From assembly GCA_025352845.1 (NCBI GenBank), contig JANXSC010000363.1:1-12848 (forward strand): a DNA stretch of 12,848 bases, given 5' to 3'. A program made the translations under genes and the position numbers. This DNA comes from Opitutaceae bacterium (GTDB lineage: Bacteria; Verrucomicrobiota; Verrucomicrobiia; Opitutales; Opitutaceae). Of this stretch, positions 1 through 7,226 are shown in pieces; the stretch's first letter is position 1; each line of letters opens with the position of its first letter. The notes below the pieces were generated by a model. That model searched no databases and was not told the DNA's origin. It saw nothing but the letters and a program-made list of their open reading frames with translations.

Positions 1-87
1 TGTAGCGGTTGACCAAGCCAGCGCCCCACTCGCCACGCGTCCATGCCGCGCTCAAGGCATGCTGCCAGCGGAAGACAGGACCGGTGC
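1..87 (-). pseudogene. Fragment resembling the C-terminal barrel of a TonB-dependent receptor
   Basis: Read on the minus strand from about position 85 to 2, one base out of phase with glgC, the sequence gives TGPVFRWQHALSAAW followed by TRGEWGAGLVNRY. The pattern 'P-x-x-R-W-[KRQ]-H ... W-x-R-G-x-W-[SG]-x-x-L-x-x-[NR]-[RY]' is typical of the last beta-strands of outer-membrane TonB-dependent receptors, where it is usually followed by a 'SGYxD' turn. It has no start codon and is fused directly to the glgC fragment. The match rests on memory of the family pattern over only 28 residues, so it is moderate evidence. The gene may continue beyond the left edge. Confidence 0.45.
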
Positions 88-258
88 ATCGCTGTTGAGG
101 CAGTTGCTGATCGGGATATCGACGAGCCGGTATTTGCCCCCGAGCGGCACCGCGGGCTTGCAACGCTCGAGCGTCAAGGGGTGCAAACGGGTGCCGCGGC
201 CGCCACCCATGATCACGGCGAGCACGCGTTTCTGGGTCGTCTGGAGGTTTTTCCGCAT
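52..258 (-). CDS. glgC: Glucose-1-phosphate adenylyltransferase, N-terminal fragment (truncated)
   Basis: ADP-glucose pyrophosphorylase makes ADP-glucose from ATP and glucose-1-phosphate for glycogen synthesis in the cytoplasm. The start at 258 gives MRKNLQTTQK, then the nucleotide-binding signature VIMGGGRGTRLHPLT (residues 15-29), KPAVPLGGKYRLVDIP (34-49) and ISNCLNS (50-56), all textbook GlgC. An upstream extension of the frame to 402 lacks family similarity, so the Met just before the Rossmann start was chosen; no clear Shine-Dalgarno precedes it. The family normally runs to about 400-430 residues, continuing after SNCLNS with a stretch like 'RIYVLTQF'. Here that similarity stops at about residue 57 (position 88) and the frame ends at a stop at 52-54. 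The remaining sequence to the window edge reads like another protein in a different frame. The identity of the fragment is secure; whether the gene is really broken or the join is an assembly error cannot be told from this window. Confidence 0.85.
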   Translation of the reverse strand: MRKNLQTTQKRVLAVIMGGGRGTRLHPLTLERCKPAVPLGGKYRLVDIPISNCLNSDAPVLSSAGSMP

Positions 259-341
259 AGTGTTTCGCCGGGGGCTGACATCACTTTTGCGGGCGGGCCT
301 GTTTTCGCCAGAACTTTCTCCCGCCGTCGCGGCGATATCTC

Positions 342-358
342 TTACAGCTGCGTTACAG
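342..358. promoter_or_regulatory. Direct repeat TTACAG spaced one helical turn, between glgC and glmS
   Basis: The hexamer TTACAG occurs at 342-347 and again at 353-358, 11 bp apart start to start, so both copies lie on one face of the helix. They lie in the 182-bp region between the divergent starts of glgC (258, minus) and glmS (441, plus). This spacing is common for binding of a dimeric or tandem regulator, but no specific factor is recognised and a short repeat like this can arise by chance. A weak minus-strand promoter may overlap it: TTGGGC, 16 bp, TAAGAG. Confidence 0.2.
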
Positions 359-440
359 ATGCCCAACTGTCTTGTCTTGATGACGCCGAACGCGGGCGGC
401 ACCCTTGTGCGAACACTCTCATTTCACTTCCAAGAACACC

Positions 441-2294
441 ATGTGCGGCATCGTCGGCTACGTCGGTAAACAAAAAGCAGCTCCCCTGATCATGGAGGGT
501 TTGAAACGCCTGGAGTATCGCGGCTACGACTCGGCGGGAGTCGCGGTGTTTCAAGACGGCCGCTTCGAACTCGCGAAAAAAATCGGTCGCGTGGCCAACC
601 TCGAGATCGAGGCCGCCCGCCACAAACTCACCGGCCACCAGGGCATCGGCCACACGCGCTGGGCCACGCACGGCGGCGTGACGGATGCCAACGCGCATCC
701 GCACATCAGCAGCGATGGCACCATCGCCCTCATCCACAACGGCGTGATCGAGAACTACGCCCAGATGAAAAAATTTCTGCTCACGAAGGGCTTCACGTTC
801 AAGTCGGAGACGGACACCGAAGTGCTCTGTAACCTGATCGCCTATCACTACGCCAAGGAACCGAAGCCCACCAACGGCGACAGCCGCTTCGTCGAGAGCG
901 TGCGCAAGACCCTCGGCCACGCCGAGGGCACTTACGGCATCGTCATCATGGCGCTCGATGCGCCGGGTGAACTCGTCACCGCGCGCAAGGGCTCGCCGCT
1001 CATCCTCGGCCTCGGCGACGGCGAGAGCCTCGTCGCGAGCGATGTCTCCGCGATCGTCAGCCGCACGCAGAACGTCGTCTACCTCAAGGACGGCGAGATC
1101 GCGCACCTCACGGCGAATAATTTTTCGATCACGACCCTCTCCTCCGGCACCGTCGAACCCGTCATCGACAAAGTCACGTGGTCGATTGAGGACGCGGAGA
1201 TGGGTGCGCACGCGCACTTCATGGAGAAGGAAATTTTTGAGCAGCCCACCGCACTTGAGAACGCCATGCGCGGCCGCTTCTCCGAGGATGGCAGCACGGC
1301 GAAATTCGGCGGTCTCAACATCACCGCCGGCGAGTTCCGCGGCGTGGATCGTTTCATGTTCTGCGCGTGCGGCACGGCGCTGCACGCGTGCATGGTGACG
1401 GAGCACCTCATCGAGCGGTTCGCGCGCATCCCGGTCGAGTGCGACTACGCCTCCGAGTTCCGCTACCGCAACACGCCGCTTTTCCGCAATTCTCTCTTCT
1501 TCGTAATGAGCCAGTCCGGCGAGACGATCGACACGCTCGCCGCCATGCGCGAGGCGAAGCGCAAGGGCTACAAGGTGCTCGCGATTAACAACGTCGTCGG
1601 CTCGACGATCGCGCGCGAGGCGGACGGCGGCATCTACCAGCACGTCGGCCCCGAGGTTGGCGTCGCTTCGACGAAGGCGTTTACCTCGCAGCTCCTCATC
1701 GGTGCAATGCTCGCGCTCTACCTCGCGCGGATGCGCGACATGAGTTTCAGCGATGGCACGCAGTTCGTCGAGGCGCTCAAGCAGGCGCCCAACCTCGTGC
1801 GCAAGGCGCTCGAGCAGGCCCCGCACATCAAGGCCATCGCGAAGCGCTACGCGAAATCGCAGGACATGCTTTTCCTCGGCCGTCTGTCGCTCTTCCCCAT
1901 CGCGCTCGAGGGCGCGCTGAAACTGAAGGAAATTTCCTACATCCACGCCGAGGGCTACCCGGCCGCGGAAATGAAGCACGGCCCGATCGCGCTGATCAGT
2001 CCGGAATGCCCGAGTGTGTTCTTCGCGCCGAACAACGAGATCTTCAACAAGGTCGTCTCCTCCATGCAGGAGATTAAGGCCCGCAAAGGCCCGATCATCG
2101 CGATTGTCACCGAGGACGCGGAGCTGCCCGACGGTCTCGCCGACGAGGTTATCCGCATTCCGCAATGCCACGAGGCCGTGCTGCCGATCGTCGCATCGAT
2201 TCCAGTTCAACTCTTGAGTTACTACATCGCGGTCGAGCGCGGCTGCGACGTGGACAAGCCGCGCAACCTCGCGAAGTCGGTCACGGTGGAGTGA
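441..2294 (+). CDS. glmS: Glutamine--fructose-6-phosphate aminotransferase (isomerizing)
   Basis: GlmS converts fructose-6-phosphate and glutamine to glucosamine-6-phosphate, the first step toward UDP-GlcNAc for peptidoglycan and LPS. The 617-residue product (E. coli about 609) has the N-terminal glutaminase domain (1-240) with MCGIVGYVG, so Cys2 is the nucleophile exposed after Met removal. It also has HTRWATHG (71-78) and the oxyanion pair N100-G101. Two SIS domains follow, with MSQSGET (356-362) and the catalytic HAEGYPAAEMKHGP block (502-515, including E504). The C-terminal loop ends in KPRNLAKSVTVE, where K612 is the Schiff-base lysine. An in-frame ATG lies upstream at 405, but only the start at 441 puts Cys at position 2. 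No Shine-Dalgarno is evident, and the 182-bp upstream region shows no glmS-ribozyme core. It converges with the sulfatase gene across a repeat hairpin. Confidence 0.98.
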   Translation: MCGIVGYVGKQKAAPLIMEGLKRLEYRGYDSAGVAVFQDGRFELAKKIGRVANLEIEAARHKLTGHQGIGHTRWATHGGVTDANAHPHISSDGTIALIHNGVIENYAQMKKFLLTKGFTFKSETDTEVLCNLIAYHYAKEPKPTNGDSRFVESVRKTLGHAEGTYGIVIMALDAPGELVTARKGSPLILGLGDGESLVASDVSAIVSRTQNVVYLKDGEIAHLTANNFSITTLSSGTVEPVIDKVTWSIEDAEMGAHAHFMEKEIFEQPTALENAMRGRFSEDGSTAKFGGLNITAGEFRGVDRFMFCACGTALHACMVTEHLIERFARIPVECDYASEFRYRNTPLFRNSLFFVMSQSGETIDTLAAMREAKRKGYKVLAINNVVGSTIAREADGGIYQHVGPEVGVASTKAFTSQLLIGAMLALYLARMRDMSFSDGTQFVEALKQAPNLVRKALEQAPHIKAIAKRYAKSQDMLFLGRLSLFPIALEGALKLKEISYIHAEGYPAAEMKHGPIALISPECPSVFFAPNNEIFNKVVSSMQEIKARKGPIIAIVTEDAELPDGLADEVIRIPQCHEAVLPIVASIPVQLLSYYIAVERGCDVDKPRNLAKSVTVE

Positions 2295-2306
2295 GAGAAC
2301 TCCGAA

Positions 2307-2366
2307 GTAGGACGGGCTTCAGCCCGGCTTCCGTGCTCTAAAAAGGCGGACTGAAGTCTGCCCTAC
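2307..2366. repeat. REP-like inverted repeat with CTTCAG/CTGAAG cores between convergent genes
   Basis: Two 21-bp arms, 2307-2327 and 2346-2366, are imperfect inverted copies of each other and match at roughly 16-17 positions. Each begins or ends with GTAGGRCRG and carries CTTCAG on the left and CTGAAG on the right. Each arm is itself a small palindrome: CGGGCTTCAGCCCG on the left, CGGACTGAAGTCTG on the right. The 18-bp spacer would form the loop of a larger hairpin. The element sits 13 bp after the glmS stop and about 75 bp after the sulfatase stop, in the typical place and form of a repetitive extragenic palindrome. It may serve as a bidirectional terminator or mRNA 3'-end stabiliser. There is no strong T-run, so a classical intrinsic terminator is less likely. 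Genome-wide repetition cannot be seen from one copy. Confidence 0.65.
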
Positions 2367-2440
2367 CCTAGGCACTTGGGTCGGACAATTCTGCGAGAGC
2401 CGGCAAGCGCGCTGACCTACGGTATAAATTTTGAGCGCCC

Positions 2441-3847
2441 TCAATTCGCGCGCGCCGGCACGGTCGCGACAAGCTGCGACGGCGCCACTTGGAGGGCCGC
2501 CCGGTGCCGCGCGACCGCCTCAGTGATTTTCGCGATCACCGCTGGGTTTTCCTTCGCGCGATCGAAGCGCTCGCCGGGGTCTTCGCCGAGATGGTAAAGC
2601 TGCGGCGGTTCGTGGGGCTCGGGCTGGTCGTCACCGTAACCGGAACGGGTGATGAAGTGGGCTTTCCAGTGGCCGAGACGCGCCGCGTAAAGCGTCGAGC
2701 CGCGATAAAAAAAATACGCGTCGCGCAAAACCAAGCCGGATCCAAAGAACAGCGGCGAAATGTCGAACCCGTCAATCGGCCGATCGCTCGGCACCGTCGC
2801 GCCGGCGAGTTTCGCGCTTGTCGTGAAGAGATCCATCGTCGTGGCGATCTCGTGTTGCACGACGCCCGCGGCGATCCGCCCCGGCCACCACGCGATGCCG
2901 GGCACGCGCATGCCGCCTTCCCACGTCGAGCCCTTCCCTTCGCGGAGCGGTCCGGCCGAGCCGCCGTGGTGGTTGAAAATCAACCACGGGCCATTGTCGC
3001 TGCTGAAGACGACGAGCGTTTTCTTGTCGAGCCCCTCAGCGCGCAACGTGCCGAGGATTTCGCCCACGCTCCAATCGAGTTCCGCGATCACGTCGCCATA
3101 GATGCCGGCCGCGCTTTTCCCGCGAAAACGCTCCGAGGCAAAAAGGGGCACGTGCGGAAACGTGTGCGCGACGTAGAGGAAAAACGGCGCGGCCTTTTTT
3201 TCGCGGATGAAGCGCACCGACTCCTCCGTGTAGCGCCGCGTGAGCTGCCGCTGGTCGGGTTGCGCCTCGATGACTTCGGTCCCGCGAATCAGGGGCGTGC
3301 GCCAGTAGGCGTTGTTTTCCTCAAAAAATTTCGGCCGGCCCTTCGGCGCATCCGGCGCGGGCATCATGTCGTTGGAGAACGGCAGACCGAAGTAGGAGTC
3401 GAATCCGTGATGCGGTGGCAAGTGTTCCGGAAGATGGCCGAGGTGCCACTTGCCGACCATGCCGGTCGCGTAGCCACGGCCTTGCAGCAATTCGGGAAGT
3501 GTCACTTCCTCGCGCGGCAGACCGCCGGCGGAGTTGTTCCGCAGCACGCGAAACCGATCGTGGCACATGCCGCTGCGCACGGGATAACGGCCGGTCAACA
3601 GCGCCGCGCGGCTGGGTGTGCACACCTCCGCCGCCGAGTAGAAATCGGTGAAGCGCATCCCCTCCGTCGCCATCCGATCGAGATTGGGCGTGAGAATCAC
3701 CGGATTGCCGTAGCACCCGAGATCGCCCCAGCCGAGATCATCGGCGTAGATGATGATGACGTTGGGCCGCTCGTCGTTCGCCGCGCGCGAAACCAAACCC
3801 GCAAGAGCCAGGGACGCGACCGTGAGGAGTGAATGGAGTATTTTCAT
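2441..3847 (-). CDS. Secreted S1-family sulfatase (arylsulfatase A-like)
   Basis: Hydrolyses a sulfate ester, probably on a sulfated glycan or aryl substrate, outside the cytoplasm. The 468-residue product starts with a signal peptide (MKILHSLLTVASLALAGLVSRA, cleavage near residue 22). It then shows IIIYADDLGWGDLG (31-44), whose D35/D36 are Ca ligands. The CTPSRAALLTGR signature (76-87) contains Cys76, to be converted to formylglycine, and Arg80. VGKWHLGH (131-138), AHTFPHVP (227-234), SSDNG (282-286) and GKGSTWEGG (304-312) complete the active site. The C-terminus has the usual LYHLGEDPGERFD. The block HGFDSYFGLPFSNDM resembles the arylsulfatase A/GALNS branch. The frame runs open to 3994, but the added residues look non-coding and would bury the signal peptide. 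It needs a formylglycine-generating enzyme, not present here. The true substrate cannot be read from the sequence. Confidence 0.93.
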   Translation of the reverse strand: MKILHSLLTVASLALAGLVSRAANDERPNVIIIYADDLGWGDLGCYGNPVILTPNLDRMATEGMRFTDFYSAAEVCTPSRAALLTGRYPVRSGMCHDRFRVLRNNSAGGLPREEVTLPELLQGRGYATGMVGKWHLGHLPEHLPPHHGFDSYFGLPFSNDMMPAPDAPKGRPKFFEENNAYWRTPLIRGTEVIEAQPDQRQLTRRYTEESVRFIREKKAAPFFLYVAHTFPHVPLFASERFRGKSAAGIYGDVIAELDWSVGEILGTLRAEGLDKKTLVVFSSDNGPWLIFNHHGGSAGPLREGKGSTWEGGMRVPGIAWWPGRIAAGVVQHEIATTMDLFTTSAKLAGATVPSDRPIDGFDISPLFFGSGLVLRDAYFFYRGSTLYAARLGHWKAHFITRSGYGDDQPEPHEPPQLYHLGEDPGERFDRAKENPAVIAKITEAVARHRAALQVAPSQLVATVPARAN

Positions 3848-3968
3848 GGGGTGGCCAGACGCTCGCGGGGATCCGCCGGCAATTCGAGCCCGGAAATCGG
3901 GCGCGCGTCTCTGCGCCGACCGCCGCAGCACCCGTCCAATCGAACCCTCACAGTGCGAGTCATTCGCC

Positions 3969-3997
3969 TTGCGAGCCTGCGCGCCGACTCGCATACA
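3969..3997 (+). promoter_or_regulatory. trpE: Possible sigma-70 promoter for trpE
   Basis: TTGCGA at 3969-3974 and CATACA at 3992-3997 are 17 bp apart, resembling a -35/-10 pair with a weak -10. Transcription would begin near 4004, leaving a leader of only about 8 nt before the trpE ATG at 4012. That fits the absence of a Shine-Dalgarno there, and leaves no room for a Trp-rich leader peptide attenuator. The matches are weak (4/6 and 3/6), so this is a suggestion only. The same 164-bp gap must also hold the promoter of the divergent sulfatase, for which I see no clear elements. Confidence 0.22.
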
Positions 3998-4011
3998 CCC
4001 ACGTTCCGCCG

Positions 4012-5493
4012 ATGACCATCCACCCGTCCAAGGAAGCCTTCGCCACGCTCGCGACCCAGGGAAACGTGATCCCGGTTTACACGGATCTGATGGCGGATTT
4101 CGAGACGCCGGTTTCCGCCTACGCGAAACTCAAGGCGGCGGGTCCGTCCTACTTGTTCGAGTCGGTCGAGGGCGGCGAGAATCTCGCACGCTACAGTTTC
4201 ATCGGCTGCCGGCCGCGGAAAATCTTTGCCTGCGGGCCCAAGACGACGGAAGTCCGCCAACCCGGTCAGGCCACCCAGATCATTCCCACGCCGGCGGACC
4301 CACTCACGCTGATCGAGGCGGAGATGCGCGGCCACCGACCGGTCGCGGTGCCCGGGTTGCCGCGGTTCACGGGCGGCGCGGTGGGCTTCATCGCCTACGA
4401 ATACGTCACGCGCATCGAGCCGACCGTGCCCGCTGTGGCGAAAGACGAACTGGGCACGCCCCTGCTCTACTTCATGCTGTCGGACTCGCTGCTGATCTTC
4501 GATCGCGCGAAGCAGACGCTGCGGCTCTGCGTCAACGCCCACGTGCGCGGCAATGCCGCCGGCGCCTACGCCGCGGCCGTCGCGGAGCTGCACGCACTCT
4601 ACACCATGCTGCGCGATCCGAGCGCGCTGGCGCCCGCGCCGCTCGTGAACCCGCCGGGCATCACGGTGCCACCCGGAAATTTTTCCCAGGCGCGCTTCGA
4701 GCAAGTCGTGGAGGAAGGGAAGGAGTTTATCCGCTCCGGCGACATCATTCAGTTCGTGCCGTCGCAGCGTTTCACGTGCCCGTTCGCGAAATCGCCGCTC
4801 GATCTCTACCGCGCCCTGCGGACGGTGAACCCGTCGCCCTACATGTTCATTCTGGAGGCGGGAGATTTTTCCATCGTCGGGGCTTCGCCCGAGGTCCACG
4901 TGCGGCTCACCGACGGCCTCGTGGAAATCCGTCCCATCGCCGGCACCCGCAAGCGCGGACAGACTCCCGCCGAGGATCTCGCCCTCGAAAAGGATTTGCT
5001 CGCCGACGAGAAGGAGCGCGCCGAGCACCTGATGCTCGTCGATCTCGCGCGCAATGACATCGGGCGCGTGTGCGCGTTTGGCAGCATCAAGGTGCCCGAG
5101 ATGATGGTCATCGAGCGCTACTCGCACGTCATGCACATCGTCTCGCAGGTCGAGGGCCGGATCGCGCCCGACAAAACCGCCTACGATCTCATGCGCGCGA
5201 CGTTTCCGGCAGGCACGGTCAGCGGCGCGCCCAAGATTCGCGCCATGCAGATCATCGCGCAATACGAGCCGTCGCAGCGCGGCATCTATGCCGGTGCGCT
5301 CGGTTACGTGGGATATGACGGCAACATGGATACGTGCATTATGCTCCGCACCGCGCTGCTGAAGGATGGGAAGATTCATATTCAGGCCGGGGCCGGGATC
5401 GTCGCCGACTCGGTGCCGGCTTCCGAATATCAGGAAACCGTGAGCAAGGCCTCCGCGCTCTTCAAGGCGGTCGCCATGGCGGAGCAGTTCTGA
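4012..5493 (+). CDS. trpE: Anthranilate synthase component I
   Basis: TrpE with its glutaminase partner TrpG makes anthranilate from chorismate, the committed step of tryptophan synthesis. The 493-residue protein is of normal length. The N-terminal domain carries YLFESVEGGENLARYSFIG (47-65), which contains the Trp feedback-binding FESVE element. The chorismate-binding domain has SPYMFIL (275-281), IVGASPE (288-294), IRPIAGTRKRG (306-316), LMLVDLARNDIGRVC (340-354), AGTVSGAPKIRAMQII (400-415) and YAGALGYVGYDGNMDT (426-441). The end has QAGAGIVADSVPASEYQET (458-476). The start at 4012 begins the family-like N-terminus (MTIHPSKEAF); the open frame runs upstream to 3829 without similarity. No trpG or other trp gene adjoins it, and TrpG is not fused, so component II must be elsewhere. 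PabB is an alternative in this superfamily, but the feedback motif and N-terminus favour TrpE. Confidence 0.95.
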   Translation: MTIHPSKEAFATLATQGNVIPVYTDLMADFETPVSAYAKLKAAGPSYLFESVEGGENLARYSFIGCRPRKIFACGPKTTEVRQPGQATQIIPTPADPLTLIEAEMRGHRPVAVPGLPRFTGGAVGFIAYEYVTRIEPTVPAVAKDELGTPLLYFMLSDSLLIFDRAKQTLRLCVNAHVRGNAAGAYAAAVAELHALYTMLRDPSALAPAPLVNPPGITVPPGNFSQARFEQVVEEGKEFIRSGDIIQFVPSQRFTCPFAKSPLDLYRALRTVNPSPYMFILEAGDFSIVGASPEVHVRLTDGLVEIRPIAGTRKRGQTPAEDLALEKDLLADEKERAEHLMLVDLARNDIGRVCAFGSIKVPEMMVIERYSHVMHIVSQVEGRIAPDKTAYDLMRATFPAGTVSGAPKIRAMQIIAQYEPSQRGIYAGALGYVGYDGNMDTCIMLRTALLKDGKIHIQAGAGIVADSVPASEYQETVSKASALFKAVAMAEQF

Positions 5494-5681
5494 GCCCCGG
5501 CTGCGGCGGAGTGTGACGGGCTTGTTACCGTTTTGGCGTCGTTGCGCCACAGGCGTGCGCCATTAATGCGCGTAAAACTATCCGCTGTGGGCATCTGCTC
5601 CCCGTGGTCGCCCGTAATGTTAGTTGGAACGAAATCCGCTCAAAGCGGGAACAACCATCCGACTCATCCCTCTAACTTTTC

Positions 5682-5685
5682 GGAG
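5682..5685 (+). promoter_or_regulatory. Shine-Dalgarno GGAG deciding the sigma-factor start
   Basis: GGAG lies 9 nt before the ATG at 5695. The frame is open from 5533, but earlier starts lack such a site and give residues without sigma-factor similarity. This supports 5695 as the initiation codon. Confidence 0.6.
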
Positions 5686-5694
5686 ATCACTCTC

Positions 5695-6780
5695 ATGCAC
5701 GCCAAAGCCAAGTCGCTTCGCTCCCCTCACGCCGTTGACGATGCCGCCTCCTCCGGGGCTTCGATCACTACGCTTAACGCCGTTCCCCTCGACGCGCCGC
5801 CGTCGTTTATCGAGCGATTTGACCGCGCTGCGCCCGAGGCGCCCATCCCGCACGGCGAGCGCAGCAACCTCCAACTTTACCTGCAGGAGATCGGCAAGAC
5901 ACCCCTCCTCACCATCGCCGAGGAAATCACGCTCGCCCGCCGCATCCGCCGCGGCAACAAAGCCGCGCGCGATCACATGATCTCGGCCAACCTGCGTCTT
6001 GTCGTGAAAATCGCGATGGACTACAAGGATTTTGGCCTCCCGCTCCTCGACCTGATCAGCGAGGGCAACATCGGTCTAATCAAGGCCGTCGAGCGCTTCG
6101 ATCCCCGCAAGGGCGGTAAGCTCTCAACCTATGCCGCCTGGTGGATCAAGCAGTCGATCAAGCGCGCGCTCGCCAACCAGTCGAAGACGATCCGCCTGCC
6201 CGTCCACCTCGTGGACAAGATTTCCAAGATGCGCCGCACCGCGATGAAGCTCACCGAGGATCTCGGCCGCGAGCCCACCGACGAGGAGTTGGCCATCGAG
6301 CTCCAGATTCCGACCGCCAAGGTCGCGCACCTCAAGTCCGTCAGTGTTCGCCCCGCGTCTCTCGACGCGCCGATCGGTGACGAAAGCGGTTCATCGACCT
6401 TTGGCGAAATCGTAGGCGACGACAACGCCGTGAGTCCCTACGAGGGCCTGCGCGAAAAAAACCTCAACCAAGACCTCAGCGAAATGGTCAACTCCCTCGA
6501 CAAGCGCGAGGCCGAGATCATCAAGCTGCGCTTTGGCTTGGAGGGTCGCGACGAACTCACGCTTGAGGAAGTGGGCCGGAAATTCCACGTCACCCGCGAA
6601 CGCATCCGCCAGCTCGAATACCTCGCGCTGACGAAAATGCGGAAGGCGATGGCGAAGCACGAGGCCGTCCGCACCGTCGAGGAAATCGACGAGGAGGATC
6701 GCCAGCGCGAGCGCATGGCCGTCATCCGCGAATTCGTCGAGAGCAAGACCCGCCAGCAGGGCAAGGTCGGCCGGAACTGA
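5695..6780 (+). CDS. Sigma-70 family RNA polymerase sigma factor, group 2-like
   Basis: Directs RNA polymerase to promoters. The 361-residue product has a low-complexity N-terminus (1-55) and region 1.2 (LQLYLQEIGKTPLLT, 59-73). Region 2 (about 90-170) includes LLDLISEGNIGLIKAVERFD and the -10-binding YAAWWIKQSIKRALANQ. Region 3 (about 172-245) follows, then region 4 (about 262-320) with the helix-turn-helix LTLEEVGRKFHVTRERIRQL (289-308). It lacks the acidic region 1.1 and the long spacer of housekeeping RpoD. The residue aligned with E. coli RpoD Thr440 is Lys156, while Gln437 is kept as Gln153. The following TIRLPVHLVD is RpoS-like. These points favour an alternative (group 2) factor over the primary one. 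About 40 strongly charged residues (321-361) follow region 4, an unusual tail. The gap of 201 bp after trpE suggests independent transcription. Confidence 0.9.
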   Translation: MHAKAKSLRSPHAVDDAASSGASITTLNAVPLDAPPSFIERFDRAAPEAPIPHGERSNLQLYLQEIGKTPLLTIAEEITLARRIRRGNKAARDHMISANLRLVVKIAMDYKDFGLPLLDLISEGNIGLIKAVERFDPRKGGKLSTYAAWWIKQSIKRALANQSKTIRLPVHLVDKISKMRRTAMKLTEDLGREPTDEELAIELQIPTAKVAHLKSVSVRPASLDAPIGDESGSSTFGEIVGDDNAVSPYEGLREKNLNQDLSEMVNSLDKREAEIIKLRFGLEGRDELTLEEVGRKFHVTRERIRQLEYLALTKMRKAMAKHEAVRTVEEIDEEDRQRERMAVIREFVESKTRQQGKVGRN

Positions 6781-7226
6781 AGCTCCGGCGGCAACATTCG
6801 ACCGGTGGCAAAATGCGGCTGGCGCCGCGGATACTACCGCGTAATCAATCGACGAAGCCTCGGGGCAATGCGGGGTTTTACGAACATGGGCGGGACGCCA
6901 ATCCCAAGCATGCCGTTCCTCCCTCCGCAGACGCTCGTCTTCCTGCTCTTCATCTGGCATTTCTCGGCTTGTTCGACACGCGCGGCACATCCAACGTGCC
7001 TTGGATGGTTTGTTTCTGCGGAGTCATGCCCTGCCTCAGCCGCCGACTCGGACTGCACTTCTGTCGGCACCTCGCCGTGGGCTGCTTTCGCGTTCTCCGG
7101 GTCACCGGCAGCCACCACTCCCTCCTCGGCAAAAAGCACGTCGACAGTTTCGTGCCGACATTTACGCGCGTTTTGGATGCCGCGTCGCGCCGTTCACTCA
7201 CGACCAAGCGGACACGCTGATTCACG
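6781..7226. other. 446-bp stretch without a recognised gene; weak coding signal in its right part
   Basis: This gap separates the sigma factor from the phosphopantetheinyl transferase. A small hairpin, CGCGG-ATACTA-CCGCG, lies at 6826-6841 but lacks a T-run. One plus frame (open from 6813, ending in TGA at 7218-7220) shows a strong G/C preference at third codon positions from about 6950 on. It is in the same frame as the next gene, and its stop lies just 6 nt before that gene's ATG. The predicted peptide there is rich in Cys, His and Arg (for example VPWMVCFCGVMPC and LGLHFCRHLAVGC) and I recognise no family. A second plus frame ends with a natural-looking run, FRADIYARFGCRV, which may hint at a decayed or frameshifted gene. 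I see no tRNA, tmRNA, RNase P or SRP RNA signature. Treat it as unassigned. Confidence 0.4.

Noticed and set aside
259..440. glmS ribozyme or riboswitch in the glmS leader
   Set aside because: I do not see the conserved glmS ribozyme core, and the leader is only 182 bp shared with a divergent gene.
342..2210. 622-residue open frame on the minus strand opposite glmS
   Set aside because: It is the antisense shadow of a fully recognised glmS; its Arg/Val/Asp/Glu-rich composition is what high-GC coding sequence gives in reverse, and no family pattern is visible.
2489..3832. 447-residue open frame on the plus strand opposite the sulfatase
   Set aside because: The sulfatase on the other strand has a complete active site and signal peptide; this frame is its mirror.
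3844..5550. 568-residue open frame on the minus strand opposite trpE
   Set aside because: Antisense shadow of trpE, His/Arg/Gly-rich and without domain motifs.
5494..5694. Strong promoter or terminator between trpE and the sigma factor
   Set aside because: Only a 5-bp hairpin (CCGCT-CAA-AGCGG, 5636-5648) and loose promoter-like hexamers are visible; none is convincing apart from the Shine-Dalgarno.
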